Below, one piece after another: positions 7,124 to 15,305 of a DNA stretch of 64,000 bases (positions are counted from its first letter, which is position 1; each line of letters opens with the position of its first letter). This DNA comes from DATBFG01 sp036558645 (lineage in GTDB: Bacteria > Acidobacteriota > Terriglobia > Terriglobales > Acidobacteriaceae). The DNA lies in NCBI GenBank assembly GCA_036558645.1, contig DATBFG010000021.1:1-64000 (forward strand), given 5' to 3'. The translations under genes and the position numbers were made by a program. The notes under the pieces were generated by a model. The model was given only the letters and a program-made list of their open reading frames with translations, had not been told where the DNA came from and did no database searches.

Positions 7124-9181
7124 TTAAACGCCGGTTCCCGACAAGTTCACGATTTGTGGGCCACCTCCTCCGTTATCACCCACACCAAGAGTTGCTGCCT
7201 TTCCTCCCTTGTTCGCAGGTGTGAAGGTAACACTCAGCGAACAACTTCCACCCGCTGGTACGCTCGTACCACAGTTACTGGTCTGCGCGAAAGCCCTCGG
7301 ATTGAGTCCACCGAGCCGGACACCGAAAATGTTCAACGCGTATTTGCTGTGATTCGTTAGAGTTATTATTTGTGGCTTGCTGGTGGTCCCCACCGCCTGA
7401 TTCCCAAAGTCTAGACTCGAGGGCGACAGGCTCACCACCGTGCCGACTCCCGTCAGCGTAACTGTTTGCGGACTGGTGGGAGCATTGTCCGTAACGTTAA
7501 TGCTGGCCGTAAGCGTGTACCGCGCATGCGGAGCAAACGTCACGTTAATGGTGCAGCTCGCGCCCGGTAACAGGCTAGAGGCGCAGTTGTTCGTTTCAAG
7601 GAAAGTTGCGCTGGTGGAAGCAATGCTGGCGATGTTAAGAGGAGCAGTGCCGGTGTTGGTGAGGATTACATTCTGGGGTGCACTCCTTGTACCAATCAGC
7701 TGAGTTGCAAAAGTGAGATTGGTTGGGAAAAGCGTAACTGATGGCGTGCCCTGTAGCAGGACGGAAAGCGTGTTGTCGCCGAAACCTGCAGTAACGAAAT
7801 CCAGCCTGCCATCTCCGTTGAAGTCGCCTGCGGCCACTGCTACAGGCCTGTAACCCGACGCCGTTGCTGACAACGTGCTAAAGTTGCCCGCGCCGTCTCC
7901 GAGCAGAATTGAAACGCTATCGTCCCAGACATTTGCGACAGCTAGGTCCAGTTTGCCATCCCCATTAAAGTCGCCGACGGCCAATGCAGCGGGATAGGTG
8001 CCAGTCTTTGGGGACGATACCAAGCTGAAGTTTCCAGTGCCATCGCCCGCCAGGATAGAAAGCGTGCCGGTGAGAGGAGAATGGCAACCGGGGTCGTCTC
8101 CGCAGTGGTTTGCAGTCGCCAGGTCGAGTTTGCCGTCCCCGTTAAAGTCGCCCACCGCCACCGAGCTAGGTTGAACCCCCGTTGCTGGAGACGACGCCAA
8201 GGCGAAATTGCCCGCGCCATCTCCCAATAGGATGTAGACATTGTTGCTGTATTCGTTCGCAACCACCAGGTCGAGCTTGCCATCCGCATTGAAGTCACCC
8301 ACCGCAACCGATAGGGGAGCTCCGCCCGTATGCGGTGACGAAGTCAACACGAAATTGCCAGTGCCGCTCCCCAAGAGAATAGAGACGTTTAGATCGCCGT
8401 TGGTGACAGCTAGGTCCAGCTTGCCGTCTCCGTTGAAGTCACCGGTGGCGATCGAGTAGGGACCGTACCCTGTCACTGGAGTCGAGATCAGGCTGAAATT
8501 GCCATTGCCGTCTCCCAGCAAGATGGACAAGGTGTTGAAACTAAAGTTCGCCGCCGCCAGATCAAGCTTGCCATCTCCGTTAAAATCGCCCGCGCAGATG
8601 GAATCGAGGCCACTGGGCGTAGCTGGAGATGAGGCCAAGTCGAAGTTTCCTGCACCGTCCCCCAATAGAATGGAAATCGTGCCCCCGTACAGGCAACTGT
8701 CATCGTTCGTGCTACAGTTCGCGACTGCTACGTCCAGTTTGCCGTCCCTGTTGAAGTCTCCGGTCGCCACTGCCCGGGGCCACGGACCTGTTCTCGGAGT
8801 CGAAGCCAAGTTGAAAAATACAAAGTCCCCTACGTTGACCGTCACCGTGAAGAACACCGGGTTTGATGTGCCGCCGCCGGGCGCAGGATTGACGACCGTT
8901 ACCGACGCCGTGCCCGCTGTGGCGATGTCCGCGGCAGGAACGATCGCCGTCAACTGTGATTCGCTCACGAACTGCGTCTGCAACGCTATGCCGTTCCAGT
9001 TCACCACCGCACTCGATACAAAGCCTGTGCCGTTAACCGTCAAAACGAAATCTCCGCCACCCGGTGCCGCGGTGCCGGGCACCAACGGTTGACCAACGAA
9101 CGGCACGGGGGCTTGCGCATAAGCTAATGGCCAGATGGAGCCCAGCAGAATCACGCCTAGGAGAAGTGCGTGCATTTTCAT
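7124..9181 (-). CDS. Secreted FG-GAP/VCBS repeat protein with IPT and ASH-like domains
   Basis: This is a 685-residue exported protein with a signal peptide (HALLLGVILLGSIWPLAYAQ). Order of parts: an IPT/TIG-like Ig domain (about 28-115, with VNGTGFVSSAVVNWNG); seven FG-GAP/VCBS repeats of roughly 50-65 residues (about 125-480), each built around GDFNGDGKLDLAVAN, whose DxNxDGxxD acidic loop is the calcium-binding motif; then two ASH/HYDIN-like 'choice-of-anchor D' domains (about 485-685, with LDFGNQAVGTTS). The repeats are likely to fold as a seven-bladed propeller of the integrin-alpha type. Such proteins sit on the surface or in the medium; binding partners are unknown. A GGAG precedes the ATG at 9181. 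It is single, with the lectin gene upstream on the same strand about 220 bases away. Confidence 0.88.
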   Translation of the reverse strand: MKMHALLLGVILLGSIWPLAYAQAPVPFVGQPLVPGTAAPGGGDFVLTVNGTGFVSSAVVNWNGIALQTQFVSESQLTAIVPAADIATAGTASVTVVNPAPGGGTSNPVFFTVTVNVGDFVFFNLASTPRTGPWPRAVATGDFNRDGKLDVAVANCSTNDDSCLYGGTISILLGDGAGNFDLASSPATPSGLDSICAGDFNGDGKLDLAAANFSFNTLSILLGDGNGNFSLISTPVTGYGPYSIATGDFNGDGKLDLAVTNGDLNVSILLGSGTGNFVLTSSPHTGGAPLSVAVGDFNADGKLDLVVANEYSNNVYILLGDGAGNFALASSPATGVQPSSVAVGDFNGDGKLDLATANHCGDDPGCHSPLTGTLSILAGDGTGNFSLVSSPKTGTYPAALAVGDFNGDGKLDLAVANVWDDSVSILLGDGAGNFSTLSATASGYRPVAVAAGDFNGDGRLDFVTAGFGDNTLSVLLQGTPSVTLFPTNLTFATQLIGTRSAPQNVILTNTGTAPLNIASIASTSATFLETNNCASSLLPGASCTINVTFAPHARYTLTASINVTDNAPTSPQTVTLTGVGTVVSLSPSSLDFGNQAVGTTSKPQIITLTNHSKYALNIFGVRLGGLNPRAFAQTSNCGTSVPAGGSCSLSVTFTPANKGGKAATLGVGDNGGGGPQIVNLSGTGV
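7780..8800 (-). repeat. Seven-fold tandem DNA repeat inside the FG-GAP gene
   Basis: The seven FG-GAP units are visible at DNA level as recurring 'TTGCCATCTCCGTTGAAGTC' type blocks every 150-210 bases (plus-strand view). Unit lengths differ because of loop insertions in the first and fifth blades. They are diverged enough for stable assembly but could recombine. Confidence 0.75.
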
Positions 9182-9399
9182 TTTCGTTCTCCATTCTTCC
9201 TGCTGGTGGGTGGCAATGCGCCTTACCAGAAGCTGCCGAATCGTTGAAGGCTACCAACGAACCAGAGGGAATATCAGCAGAAAATCCTTATCACGCAAAC
9301 ACCAAGCAAGCAGTGATAGCGGACACGGCCTAGTGTGAAGTCCTTGAGTGGCATGGCGGCCAGAGTGACCGCCCCCTTATTCGCCCCCCGCTGAACGCC

Positions 9400-10461
9400 C
9401 TACTGCACAACCTGTGTCAGTGGAACAAGAGAACTCGGGTTAAAAATTGTGTCGCCAGAGTAGGCCACCTTGATATTGTGACTTCCCGCAATCAAGTCCG
9501 AGGTGGTGAAGGTGGCTTGGCCTGCGCTGAGAGTCTCAGTCGCGAGTAATGTCGATCCATCGAGGAACCTTACCTGCCCCGTCGGCGTACTGATGCCGGG
9601 GAATCTGGCTTTGAGGGTAGCTGTAAAAGTGACGGGTTGCCCGAGATCCGACGGATTTGAGGAACTGGTCACCGTTCCAAAAGCGTTATACCGCGTGCTA
9701 TATGACCAATTCAAGATATCGGCATTTTCTCCCCACGAGCCAGAGCCCGAGGTGAATCCAATGTATGCAGCCCCGCTGTTCAGAGATAACAGCGCGCTTA
9801 GATCGACGGGCGTTGTCATCAACAGTCGGTTGTCGATCGTGGTGTACAGACTTCCCGGCACATAAGCGATCTCGACCCTATGGCTGGCGTTAGTTTGCAG
9901 ATCAAACGATATATTGGCGAGCGATAGGTTGCACCGGAGATGATTGGCGGTGTTTTGCTCGGTCCCGCAACTTTGTGCAGCCATGTGGTGCGCGTTAGGG
10001 TCATTGAAATCGTGATTCTGAAAGTCGTCGAATTCGATGGCGAGGCTATCTTCGATGCCAGGGAGATTATGTAAATCATCGTAAGCGTAACCAAGATACC
10101 CGCCGAATCCTCCCAGTGCGGCGGTCGCCGCTGCAGAGTTTTGCACAACAAAGGCGAAACCATCCGCACATGCTGCGCCGCGACAAGAGTTGATGTTGAA
10201 CGTGAAATTCACGGAAAAACCACCGGCAACTGGAACAATTTGGTGAAACCACGCGGAGCTGGCTTGTCCGTTGCTGCCGAAGCCATCCATAAGACGGAGA
10301 ACTGTTGAGGTCTCGGGCGGGACGGGGGATCCCTGGGCCGCGCTTCCATTGAGAGCCAGGCCCGCTGTCGAAGTGAAGTCGGAATAATTGAAGCTCTGAG
10401 CCTGCAGATCAAGACTCGCACTAAGGACACACAACAGCAGAGATGTCAGCAGAGTTTTCAT
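9400..10461 (-). CDS. Secreted L-type lectin with bacterial Ig-like domain
   Basis: The product has 353 residues from the ATG at 10461, chosen over one two codons earlier because GAGG then sits seven bases upstream. A signal peptide (KTLLTSLLLCVLSASLDLQAQ) is followed by an L-type (legume-like) lectin domain at about 25-245. It shows the sandwich-strand signature DGFAFVVQNSA, then GGYLGYAYDDL, and the metal/carbohydrate loop SLAIEFDDFQNHDFNDPNAH with the Asp/Asn ligands expected for calcium sites. The last 90 residues are an Ig-like repeat (PVTFTATLKA, TGQVRFLDGST, HNIKVAYSGDTIFNPS) of the Big_3 type. It probably binds glycans outside the cell. It may be transcribed with the FG-GAP gene but the gap is large and no shared promoter is evident. 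Confidence 0.85.
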   Translation of the reverse strand: MKTLLTSLLLCVLSASLDLQAQSFNYSDFTSTAGLALNGSAAQGSPVPPETSTVLRLMDGFGSNGQASSAWFHQIVPVAGGFSVNFTFNINSCRGAACADGFAFVVQNSAAATAALGGFGGYLGYAYDDLHNLPGIEDSLAIEFDDFQNHDFNDPNAHHMAAQSCGTEQNTANHLRCNLSLANISFDLQTNASHRVEIAYVPGSLYTTIDNRLLMTTPVDLSALLSLNSGAAYIGFTSGSGSWGENADILNWSYSTRYNAFGTVTSSSNPSDLGQPVTFTATLKARFPGISTPTGQVRFLDGSTLLATETLSAGQATFTTSDLIAGSHNIKVAYSGDTIFNPSSLVPLTQVVQ

Positions 10462-10467
10462 GGGCAT

Positions 10468-10762
10468 ACCTCAAAGACCGAAAACAGGGTCTCACAGCGC
10501 AGGGAGGTTACCTTAGGTAGAGTTTGCTAGCAAGAGGCATTCAGACTAAATAAATCAGACTTAAGAAAACAGATGTGGATACCCTCGATCGCTCAGTGCC
10601 CAAACCGCCGGGTTCTCGGCTCCGGTCAACGACGAACAACCGAAAGCTGAAGGCTGAAGACGGAAAGCTCACGGCTGATCTTCATCCACGGGCCTAACCG
10701 CGCAAGAATCTAATCTTCTTGCGCAATAGTCCACTTGGCGACACGTAATCAGGCTCGTTTTC
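10468..10762. other. Intergenic region with AGCTGAA/CAACGAC low-complexity motif
   Basis: No gene is supported. Positions 10627-10678 consist of imperfect repeats: CAACGACGAACAAC, then CGAAAGCTGAAGGCTGAAGA and GGAAAGCTCACGGCTGA. The same kind of degenerate motif occurs in other spacers of this window (606-623, 35447-35474, 50371-50391). Confidence 0.5.
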
Positions 10763-11149
10763 TTAGAGGCTCTTGCGCTTGGTCGAGGAGGGATTGGTCG
10801 ACTTCTGGCACACCATCGAATCGACCGCCATGCGAAGCCGGCTGTGATCCTCATCGTTCAGTGCAACGAATCGAAACGGCTGGACACAACCTGAAGTTGA
10901 TTGGCGCCTGGCTTCGAGGAGCTCGGCCATGCCTCGAACCATGCCCTGGCTGGTTTGAAATGCTACTTCCACAAATTCTCCTTGCGCCATCGCTTTGGGC
11001 AAAAACAACAACCCGCCTGTAACAGATACGTCATGTAGCTTTCCGCTTACAGGTTGATTTCCATGGGAATGAACTGTGGCCGCGACAGAGTTTCCCACCT
11101 TCATTCGACGTGCTGGACTCGCCGGATTGGGTTGCGGAAAGTAGCTCAT
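10763..11149 (-). CDS. PilZ-domain protein lacking the RxxxR half-motif
   Basis: This 128-residue protein consists almost entirely of one PilZ-like beta barrel. PilZ domains bind cyclic di-GMP through an N-terminal RxxxR and a (D/N)xSxxG motif. The second is present as DVSVTGG (about residues 40-46) followed by LLFLPKAM. Upstream only SPARRMKVG is found, where the second Arg of RxxxR is replaced, so ligand binding is doubtful. A basic tail (STKRKSL) ends the protein. There is no signal peptide, so it is cytosolic. A second PilZ gene lies about 200 bases upstream on the same strand. It probably modulates motility, surface polymer or secretion, but no effector domain tells which. Confidence 0.75.
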   Translation of the reverse strand: MSYFPQPNPASPARRMKVGNSVAATVHSHGNQPVSGKLHDVSVTGGLLFLPKAMAQGEFVEVAFQTSQGMVRGMAELLEARRQSTSGCVQPFRFVALNDEDHSRLRMAVDSMVCQKSTNPSSTKRKSL

Positions 11150-11350
11150 GCTTGGACTATGTCACCCGGCCCGCGAGCCATCCAGATTACTCGTGGACAT
11201 GCACGATTTCCATGCCCTGTCGCACGGTTTCCGGTGGGACTTATGTTGGGCTTAGGGAGTTTTTCATGAAGATGGAGCATGCTCAGGAACACGATCCGGT
11301 TGAAGCTGTCCCCACACGCTTGTCTGAAAACCCTGACCGAGGCCGGCGGA

Positions 11351-11698
11351 TTACGTCATCGATGGAAACGTGATGCCCCAGAAAATCTTCGATCGGTCAT
11401 CCTGATCGACAAATTCGATTCCGTAGGTATGGACTCCCCGTACCGCGCTTACCTGCGTGACGACCCGCGCAGAGAGCTGGGTGCCACGCTTGTTTTGCAC
11501 AACCAGAGTTGTGCCGACCGACAGTTCACGGTGTAGTTGCACGGCAGCTCCATGTTTGTTGAGATTTGTGGCTTTAGCGGACAAAGCAAAAGACGCTTTG
11601 CCTCGATCTTCGCCCGACAAACTTACTTGTGCATTCAATCCAATCCTGGTGCTTCGGCGTTTTGAAACGGCGCTGCGATTCAGCGATAGGGTGGCCAT
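11351..11698 (-). CDS. Single-domain PilZ protein with an atypical second motif
   Basis: The product has 115 residues. It begins with a short tail and KRRSTRIGLNAQVSL, which supplies the RxxxR motif of PilZ (RRSTR). The second motif, normally (D/N)xSxxG, reads NLNKHG, with Asn in place of Ser. The C-terminal HTYGIEFVDQDDRSKIFWG matches the usual end of acidobacterial stand-alone PilZ proteins. It is therefore a probable PilZ domain with uncertain cyclic-di-GMP affinity. It lies upstream of, and on the same strand as, the other PilZ gene, which lacks the complementary half of the motif. Confidence 0.75.
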   Translation of the reverse strand: MATLSLNRSAVSKRRSTRIGLNAQVSLSGEDRGKASFALSAKATNLNKHGAAVQLHRELSVGTTLVVQNKRGTQLSARVVTQVSAVRGVHTYGIEFVDQDDRSKIFWGITFPSMT

Positions 11699-12071
11699 AG
11701 TTTTGGCGATGGAATCCTTGTCTGTTAACAGATCTCAAGACATTACACTTGGCCGACCAGGCCGCTGCAATGCACTCCAGTCACCCGTTTGAGGTGACCC
11801 GTCATGGAGCCAATAAAACCCTAAGCTTTTCGTTTAGGGCAGGAAAAGAAAGGAGATTTGCGCATAAAAACCGCGTCTTCATTCCTTGGGAAGGTTTTGT
11901 CCGGCTAAAAGCGGGTTGGTTCGAGTCGCCAAACTCTAATTCCTCTTCGCCATGACAGTTGTGTGAGCAAATCGTCATCGCTGGGGCAGCATGGTTGCCC
12001 AAGCAGATTTTTCGATCGAGTTTCAAATCCGAACGGGAGAGCTCCGCATCTGATCGGAAGGAGGAAATATC
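11699..12071. other. Intergenic region with two adjacent hairpins
   Basis: No protein gene is convincing in these 373 bases between the minus-strand PilZ gene and the plus-strand monooxygenase. Two small hairpins lie close together: GTCACC/GGTGAC at 11780-11798 and CCCTAA/TTAGGG at 11819-11839. The segment GGTTCGAGTC at 11918-11927 resembles a tRNA T-loop, but no T-stem, anticodon arm or acceptor stem can be folded around it. Confidence 0.4.
11811..11839 (-). terminator. Terminator-like hairpin with no obvious upstream gene
   Basis: On the minus strand the stem CCCTAA...TTAGGG (6 bp, 9-base loop) is followed by TTTTATTGG. It would stop leftward transcription arriving from about 11840-12070, where I see no protein gene. 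It may end an antisense or small RNA, attenuate a leader of the PilZ gene at 11698, or be chance. Confidence 0.4.
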
Positions 12072-12368
12072 ATGAGCAGAGTTGCCATTTGGGCCCAATT
12101 GGAAGCCAAACCGGGTAAAGAAAAAGAAGTGGAAGAATTCCTGAAGTCTGCCGAGCCCCTTGCCCAGCGCGAACGGGAAACGATTAGCTGGTACGCCATC
12201 AAGATGGGTCCCGGCAAGTATGGCATCTTCGATACCTTTGCCGATGACAACGGTCGCAATGCCCATCTAAATGGCGAGATCGCCAAGGCTCTCTTCGCTA
12301 AGGCAGGCGATCTGCTCGCGAAACCACCAGAGATTGCGAAACCTGAGATCCTGGCCTCAAAATCTTGA
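12072..12368 (+). CDS. ABM-fold (antibiotic biosynthesis monooxygenase) family protein
   Basis: The 98-residue product is a single ABM domain, a dimeric ferredoxin-like alpha/beta fold found in YgiN-type quinol monooxygenases and related small enzymes. Family features are the opening strand SRVAIWAQLEAKPGKEKEVEEFLKSA, the central ETISWYAIKMGPGKYGIFDTF, and the C-terminal helices around GEIAKALFAKAGDLLAKPP. The start is well set: AAGGAGG lies at 12058-12064, seven bases ahead of the ATG. It is cytosolic and appears to be a single gene. Substrate cannot be inferred, since the fold also includes non-enzymatic stress proteins. Confidence 0.85.
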   Translation: MSRVAIWAQLEAKPGKEKEVEEFLKSAEPLAQRERETISWYAIKMGPGKYGIFDTFADDNGRNAHLNGEIAKALFAKAGDLLAKPPEIAKPEILASKS

Positions 12369-12526
12369 GATTGCGCAATTCGTTCCTGACGGACGCCCAC
12401 ATGGCTTGGTTGTAATTTTTGACAGTAGATCGCTGGCTGCATGTTGGCGATTCTGATTTCAACCTGGGGTGGCGCCACATTCTGCGCATGGGGGAGGTAG
12501 CAGGTCGAGAGTGTCGAGGTGTGACC

Positions 12527-13828
12527 ATGGGAACCCACCACGTTTCAAGTTGTCTGCTCACGCTTTTGTTCATCGGACTCATGGTCATCCTTTCAACTCA
12601 AACTGCGGCTCAAAGTGCTCCTCGCGATTACACGCTTACCATAACTACATCACAGCCTTGGACCGACACAGAGATTGATCTGCTGGCGGGAGATGTCCTC
12701 ACAATGACGGCAGCCGAACTCGGCTGCGATCCGCAAGGTGTAAAGGGTGCCACGGCAACCGACCTCCCTATCGCGAGCGCGAGCCCGGGTGCCCTTATCG
12801 CCAAGTTGCAATCGCAAGGCACAGCGCTACTCGTGAGCAGCAAGCGAGAAATCCACGTCCCTGAGAATGGGCATCTCTTTCTCGGGGTAAATGCGTCTGG
12901 TAACCCTCCCTGCCAGGGCGGTTTTTCTGTCAAAGCCCAGGTTGTGTCTACGACAGCTGTACCTCTGGCAATGACAAGAACAGACGCTGCGGCTGCTAGT
13001 AAATCGGGAGATGCGAATGGATCGTTTTCGCAGACTTTCGACCTGAAGAACAAGTTGAGCAGCGCGGCACAAATCTGGATGGCGGGACAGTTCGGGAATG
13101 GATCTTCGACGGCAGCTAAGACGACGTCGGCCGACCCATCCACAATGGGTATGAACGCTCCTGGGACAGCGGACTCGACAGCAAATGCGGCCACTCGAGT
13201 CACAACGTTGAAGGTTTCCGACGCTCCGCTCGATGCAGCTCTTCGGAAGGATCTCGACGGATTACCAAGGCGCGTCAACGACGAATTCAACAACCTTGGC
13301 GACATGGTGAACTTCGTACTTGTCGGTTCGCAGCAGCAAGTACAAAGCGCCCTTGATGCCGCGGATTGGCATGTGGCCGATACCGATAACAAGTCTGCAG
13401 TTGTACAAGCTGTCATCCAGACCGCTGCCAAGAAAGACTACCTAACTATGCCCATGAGCCAGTTGATGTTATTCGGGCGTTATCAGGATTTCGGTTATGA
13501 ACAGGCAGAACCAATCGCGATGGTGGCGAGCCGACACCATTTTCGTATATGGAAGGCGCCGTTCACCTGGAATGGCCAACCAGTTTGGGTCGGTGCGGGT
13601 ACACATGACATCGGTTTTGAAAAAGACCAGCGCAACGGCAAGGTGACCCATAAGATTGATCCCGCTGTGGATGGCGAACGTGAAAACATTGGAGAGAGCC
13701 TGCAGAAGGCCGAGAAGGTGAAGAGTCTGACGTATTACCTTCCGCCGAAACCTGTTCAGATGGCGAAGAATGCCACAGGCGGCACGTACCATTCCGACGG
13801 ACGGCTCCTGGTGGTGTTCCTCAAGTGA
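12527..13828 (+). CDS. Exported protein with LecA-like N-terminus and LssY C-terminal domain
   Basis: From the ATG at 12527 the protein has 433 residues and an N-terminal signal peptide (CLLTLLFIGLMVILSTQTAAQ); upstream in-frame ATGs would bury this signal. Residues about 30-135 (TTSQPWTDTEIDLLAGDVLTM, then NGHLFLGVNASG) resemble the beta-sandwich of PA-IL/LecA-type galactose lectins as found in many exported proteins. Residues about 200-433 match the LssY C-terminal domain: DMVNFVLVGSQQQVQSALDAADW, MSQLMLFGRYQDFGYEQ, HHFRIWKAPFTWNGQPVWVG and a final LLVVFLK. LssY-C occurs elsewhere fused to PAP2 phosphatase or DedA membrane domains; here it stands alone with a lectin-like head. Its function is unknown. 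It is probably periplasmic or surface exposed. Confidence 0.78.
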   Translation: MGTHHVSSCLLTLLFIGLMVILSTQTAAQSAPRDYTLTITTSQPWTDTEIDLLAGDVLTMTAAELGCDPQGVKGATATDLPIASASPGALIAKLQSQGTALLVSSKREIHVPENGHLFLGVNASGNPPCQGGFSVKAQVVSTTAVPLAMTRTDAAAASKSGDANGSFSQTFDLKNKLSSAAQIWMAGQFGNGSSTAAKTTSADPSTMGMNAPGTADSTANAATRVTTLKVSDAPLDAALRKDLDGLPRRVNDEFNNLGDMVNFVLVGSQQQVQSALDAADWHVADTDNKSAVVQAVIQTAAKKDYLTMPMSQLMLFGRYQDFGYEQAEPIAMVASRHHFRIWKAPFTWNGQPVWVGAGTHDIGFEKDQRNGKVTHKIDPAVDGERENIGESLQKAEKVKSLTYYLPPKPVQMAKNATGGTYHSDGRLLVVFLK

Positions 13829-14042
13829 ACATTTGCTAAGCTCCATTGCTTATTGCTCACGACCTACCTAGCATCTTTGCCGTGTCAGACATCCAGTCCC
13901 GTTCTTCCCGCATTGGTCTTGCAGATGGGCATATACTTCCACTTGAGCTGAGTAAGGCATCTTTGGCACGACACGACATTGCGTGAAGTCTCATCGGGTT
14001 TGATAACTGGTTAAGATAGACTGTCGAGTTTTTGCGCCCCAA

Positions 14043-15305
14043 ATGGCAAGACCCGAATTGAATGGCATGCATCAGAGAAGAGTGCACCGCCCCGTGCCTT
14101 TTCTCCTAGCCATCACATTCCTGTTCCCTTCCACGGCGCTTGGATTCGGGCAAGAGCAGCAGGCGCTTGATCTGCGCGGAGCACTAGCTGCCGCCGAGAC
14201 CGGAAATCTCGAGCTACGAGCCGCGCGGCAACAACGCGCGATGGCAGTGGCCGGCATCGCTACAGCCCGCCAATTGCCAAATCCCACGATTGCCTTCACC
14301 GCCTCTCGTGACACGCCACACGAAGGTCTCTCCCTCGACATACCGGTAGAACTTGGCGGAAAGCGTGGCAAGAGAGTCGCGGTCGCACGCGAGGAACAAA
14401 AATCGACCGAAATTGACATCACTGCTCTGGGCCGGCAAATTCGTCGCCGCACGCGGGAAGCTTTCTATCTGGCTCTCTCCGCTCGCGAACAGACCAACCA
14501 GGCCAAGACGGCGCTCGATCTGTCCACTCGTGTCCGCGACATGGCACAACAGAGGTTCGAAGCGGGCGATGTTGCACAACTCGAAGTTCTTCAAGCAGAC
14601 GTAGAACTCGCCCGATCTTCTGCCGATTACGAAACCGCACAGCAGGCGCAACGCTCGGCGGATGTCGGACTCGCTGCACTGTTGAATCACAATCTAGAAG
14701 CGCCTCTCAATATCACAGGTCGACTCGAAGAGATTCCTCCAGCCCCCACGATGCAAGGCGTGACCGAGCAGGCAATGCAAACCAATAGCGATCTGCTCAA
14801 AACCAATCAGGACCTTACGATCGAACAGCGCCGGCTCGACCTGGCAAAGGCGCAGAAAATTCCAGATCTCACCCTTTCGGGAGGAAGTGATTTCAATTCA
14901 CCTCCGGACTTCGACGCCGGTGGAAAGGGCGGGATCGCTGTAAGCCTGCCGCTTTTCTACCACGGACAAGGCGAGGTCGCGCTGTCCACCGCCCGGCTGG
15001 AGCTGCTGCGATTAACGCTAGCGTCTCAACGGACCAACGTATCGGCCCAGGTCGCAGCCGCGTATTTCGACTACCTGGCGAAATCGCATCAGGTAGGTGA
15101 GTATCGGGACAAGGTCCTGCCGGGCAATCTTCGCCTTGAAGAGATGGCGGAAGAAAGCTATCGAGCTGGCAAAACAAACTTACTAACCCTGCTCGATGCT
15201 CAGCGACGATTAAGTGATGCGAGAAAAGCTTACCTTGATGCCTTGTTTGCCGCGCAGAGTTCATTTGCAGTTCTCGAGGAAGCGGTGGGAGCGCCACTTG
15301 ACTAA
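14043..15305 (+). CDS. TolC-family outer membrane efflux protein (CusC/CzcC-like)
   Basis: The 420-residue product is an outer-membrane factor that would form the trimeric channel for the RND pump encoded next to it. A signal peptide (PFLLAITFLFPSTALGFGQ) is followed by two OEP repeats. The first (about 40-215) contains ALDLRGALAAAETGNLELRA and RRRTREAFYLALSAREQ; the second (about 240-415) contains SNSDLLKTNQDLTIEQRRLDLA-like helices and YFDYLAKSHQVGEYRD. Both have the heptad pattern of the coiled-coil barrel. Its length fits the short heavy-metal type CzcC group more than E. coli TolC. Its stop overlaps the TTG start of the adaptor gene by 8 bases, so the two are translationally coupled. Confidence 0.9.
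   Translation: MARPELNGMHQRRVHRPVPFLLAITFLFPSTALGFGQEQQALDLRGALAAAETGNLELRAARQQRAMAVAGIATARQLPNPTIAFTASRDTPHEGLSLDIPVELGGKRGKRVAVAREEQKSTEIDITALGRQIRRRTREAFYLALSAREQTNQAKTALDLSTRVRDMAQQRFEAGDVAQLEVLQADVELARSSADYETAQQAQRSADVGLAALLNHNLEAPLNITGRLEEIPPAPTMQGVTEQAMQTNSDLLKTNQDLTIEQRRLDLAKAQKIPDLTLSGGSDFNSPPDFDAGGKGGIAVSLPLFYHGQGEVALSTARLELLRLTLASQRTNVSAQVAAAYFDYLAKSHQVGEYRDKVLPGNLRLEEMAEESYRAGKTNLLTLLDAQRRLSDARKAYLDALFAAQSSFAVLEEAVGAPLD

Noticed and set aside
7780..8800. Regularly spaced repeats that could suggest a CRISPR array
   Set aside because: The spacing matches protein repeats of the FG-GAP gene, units keep the reading frame, and there are no unique spacers or cas genes.
11911..11953. tRNA-like T-loop sequence GGTTCGAGTC followed by CTTCGCCA-like bases
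   Set aside because: No T-stem pairing (GTTGG against CGCCA fails), and no acceptor, D or anticodon arm can be placed upstream.
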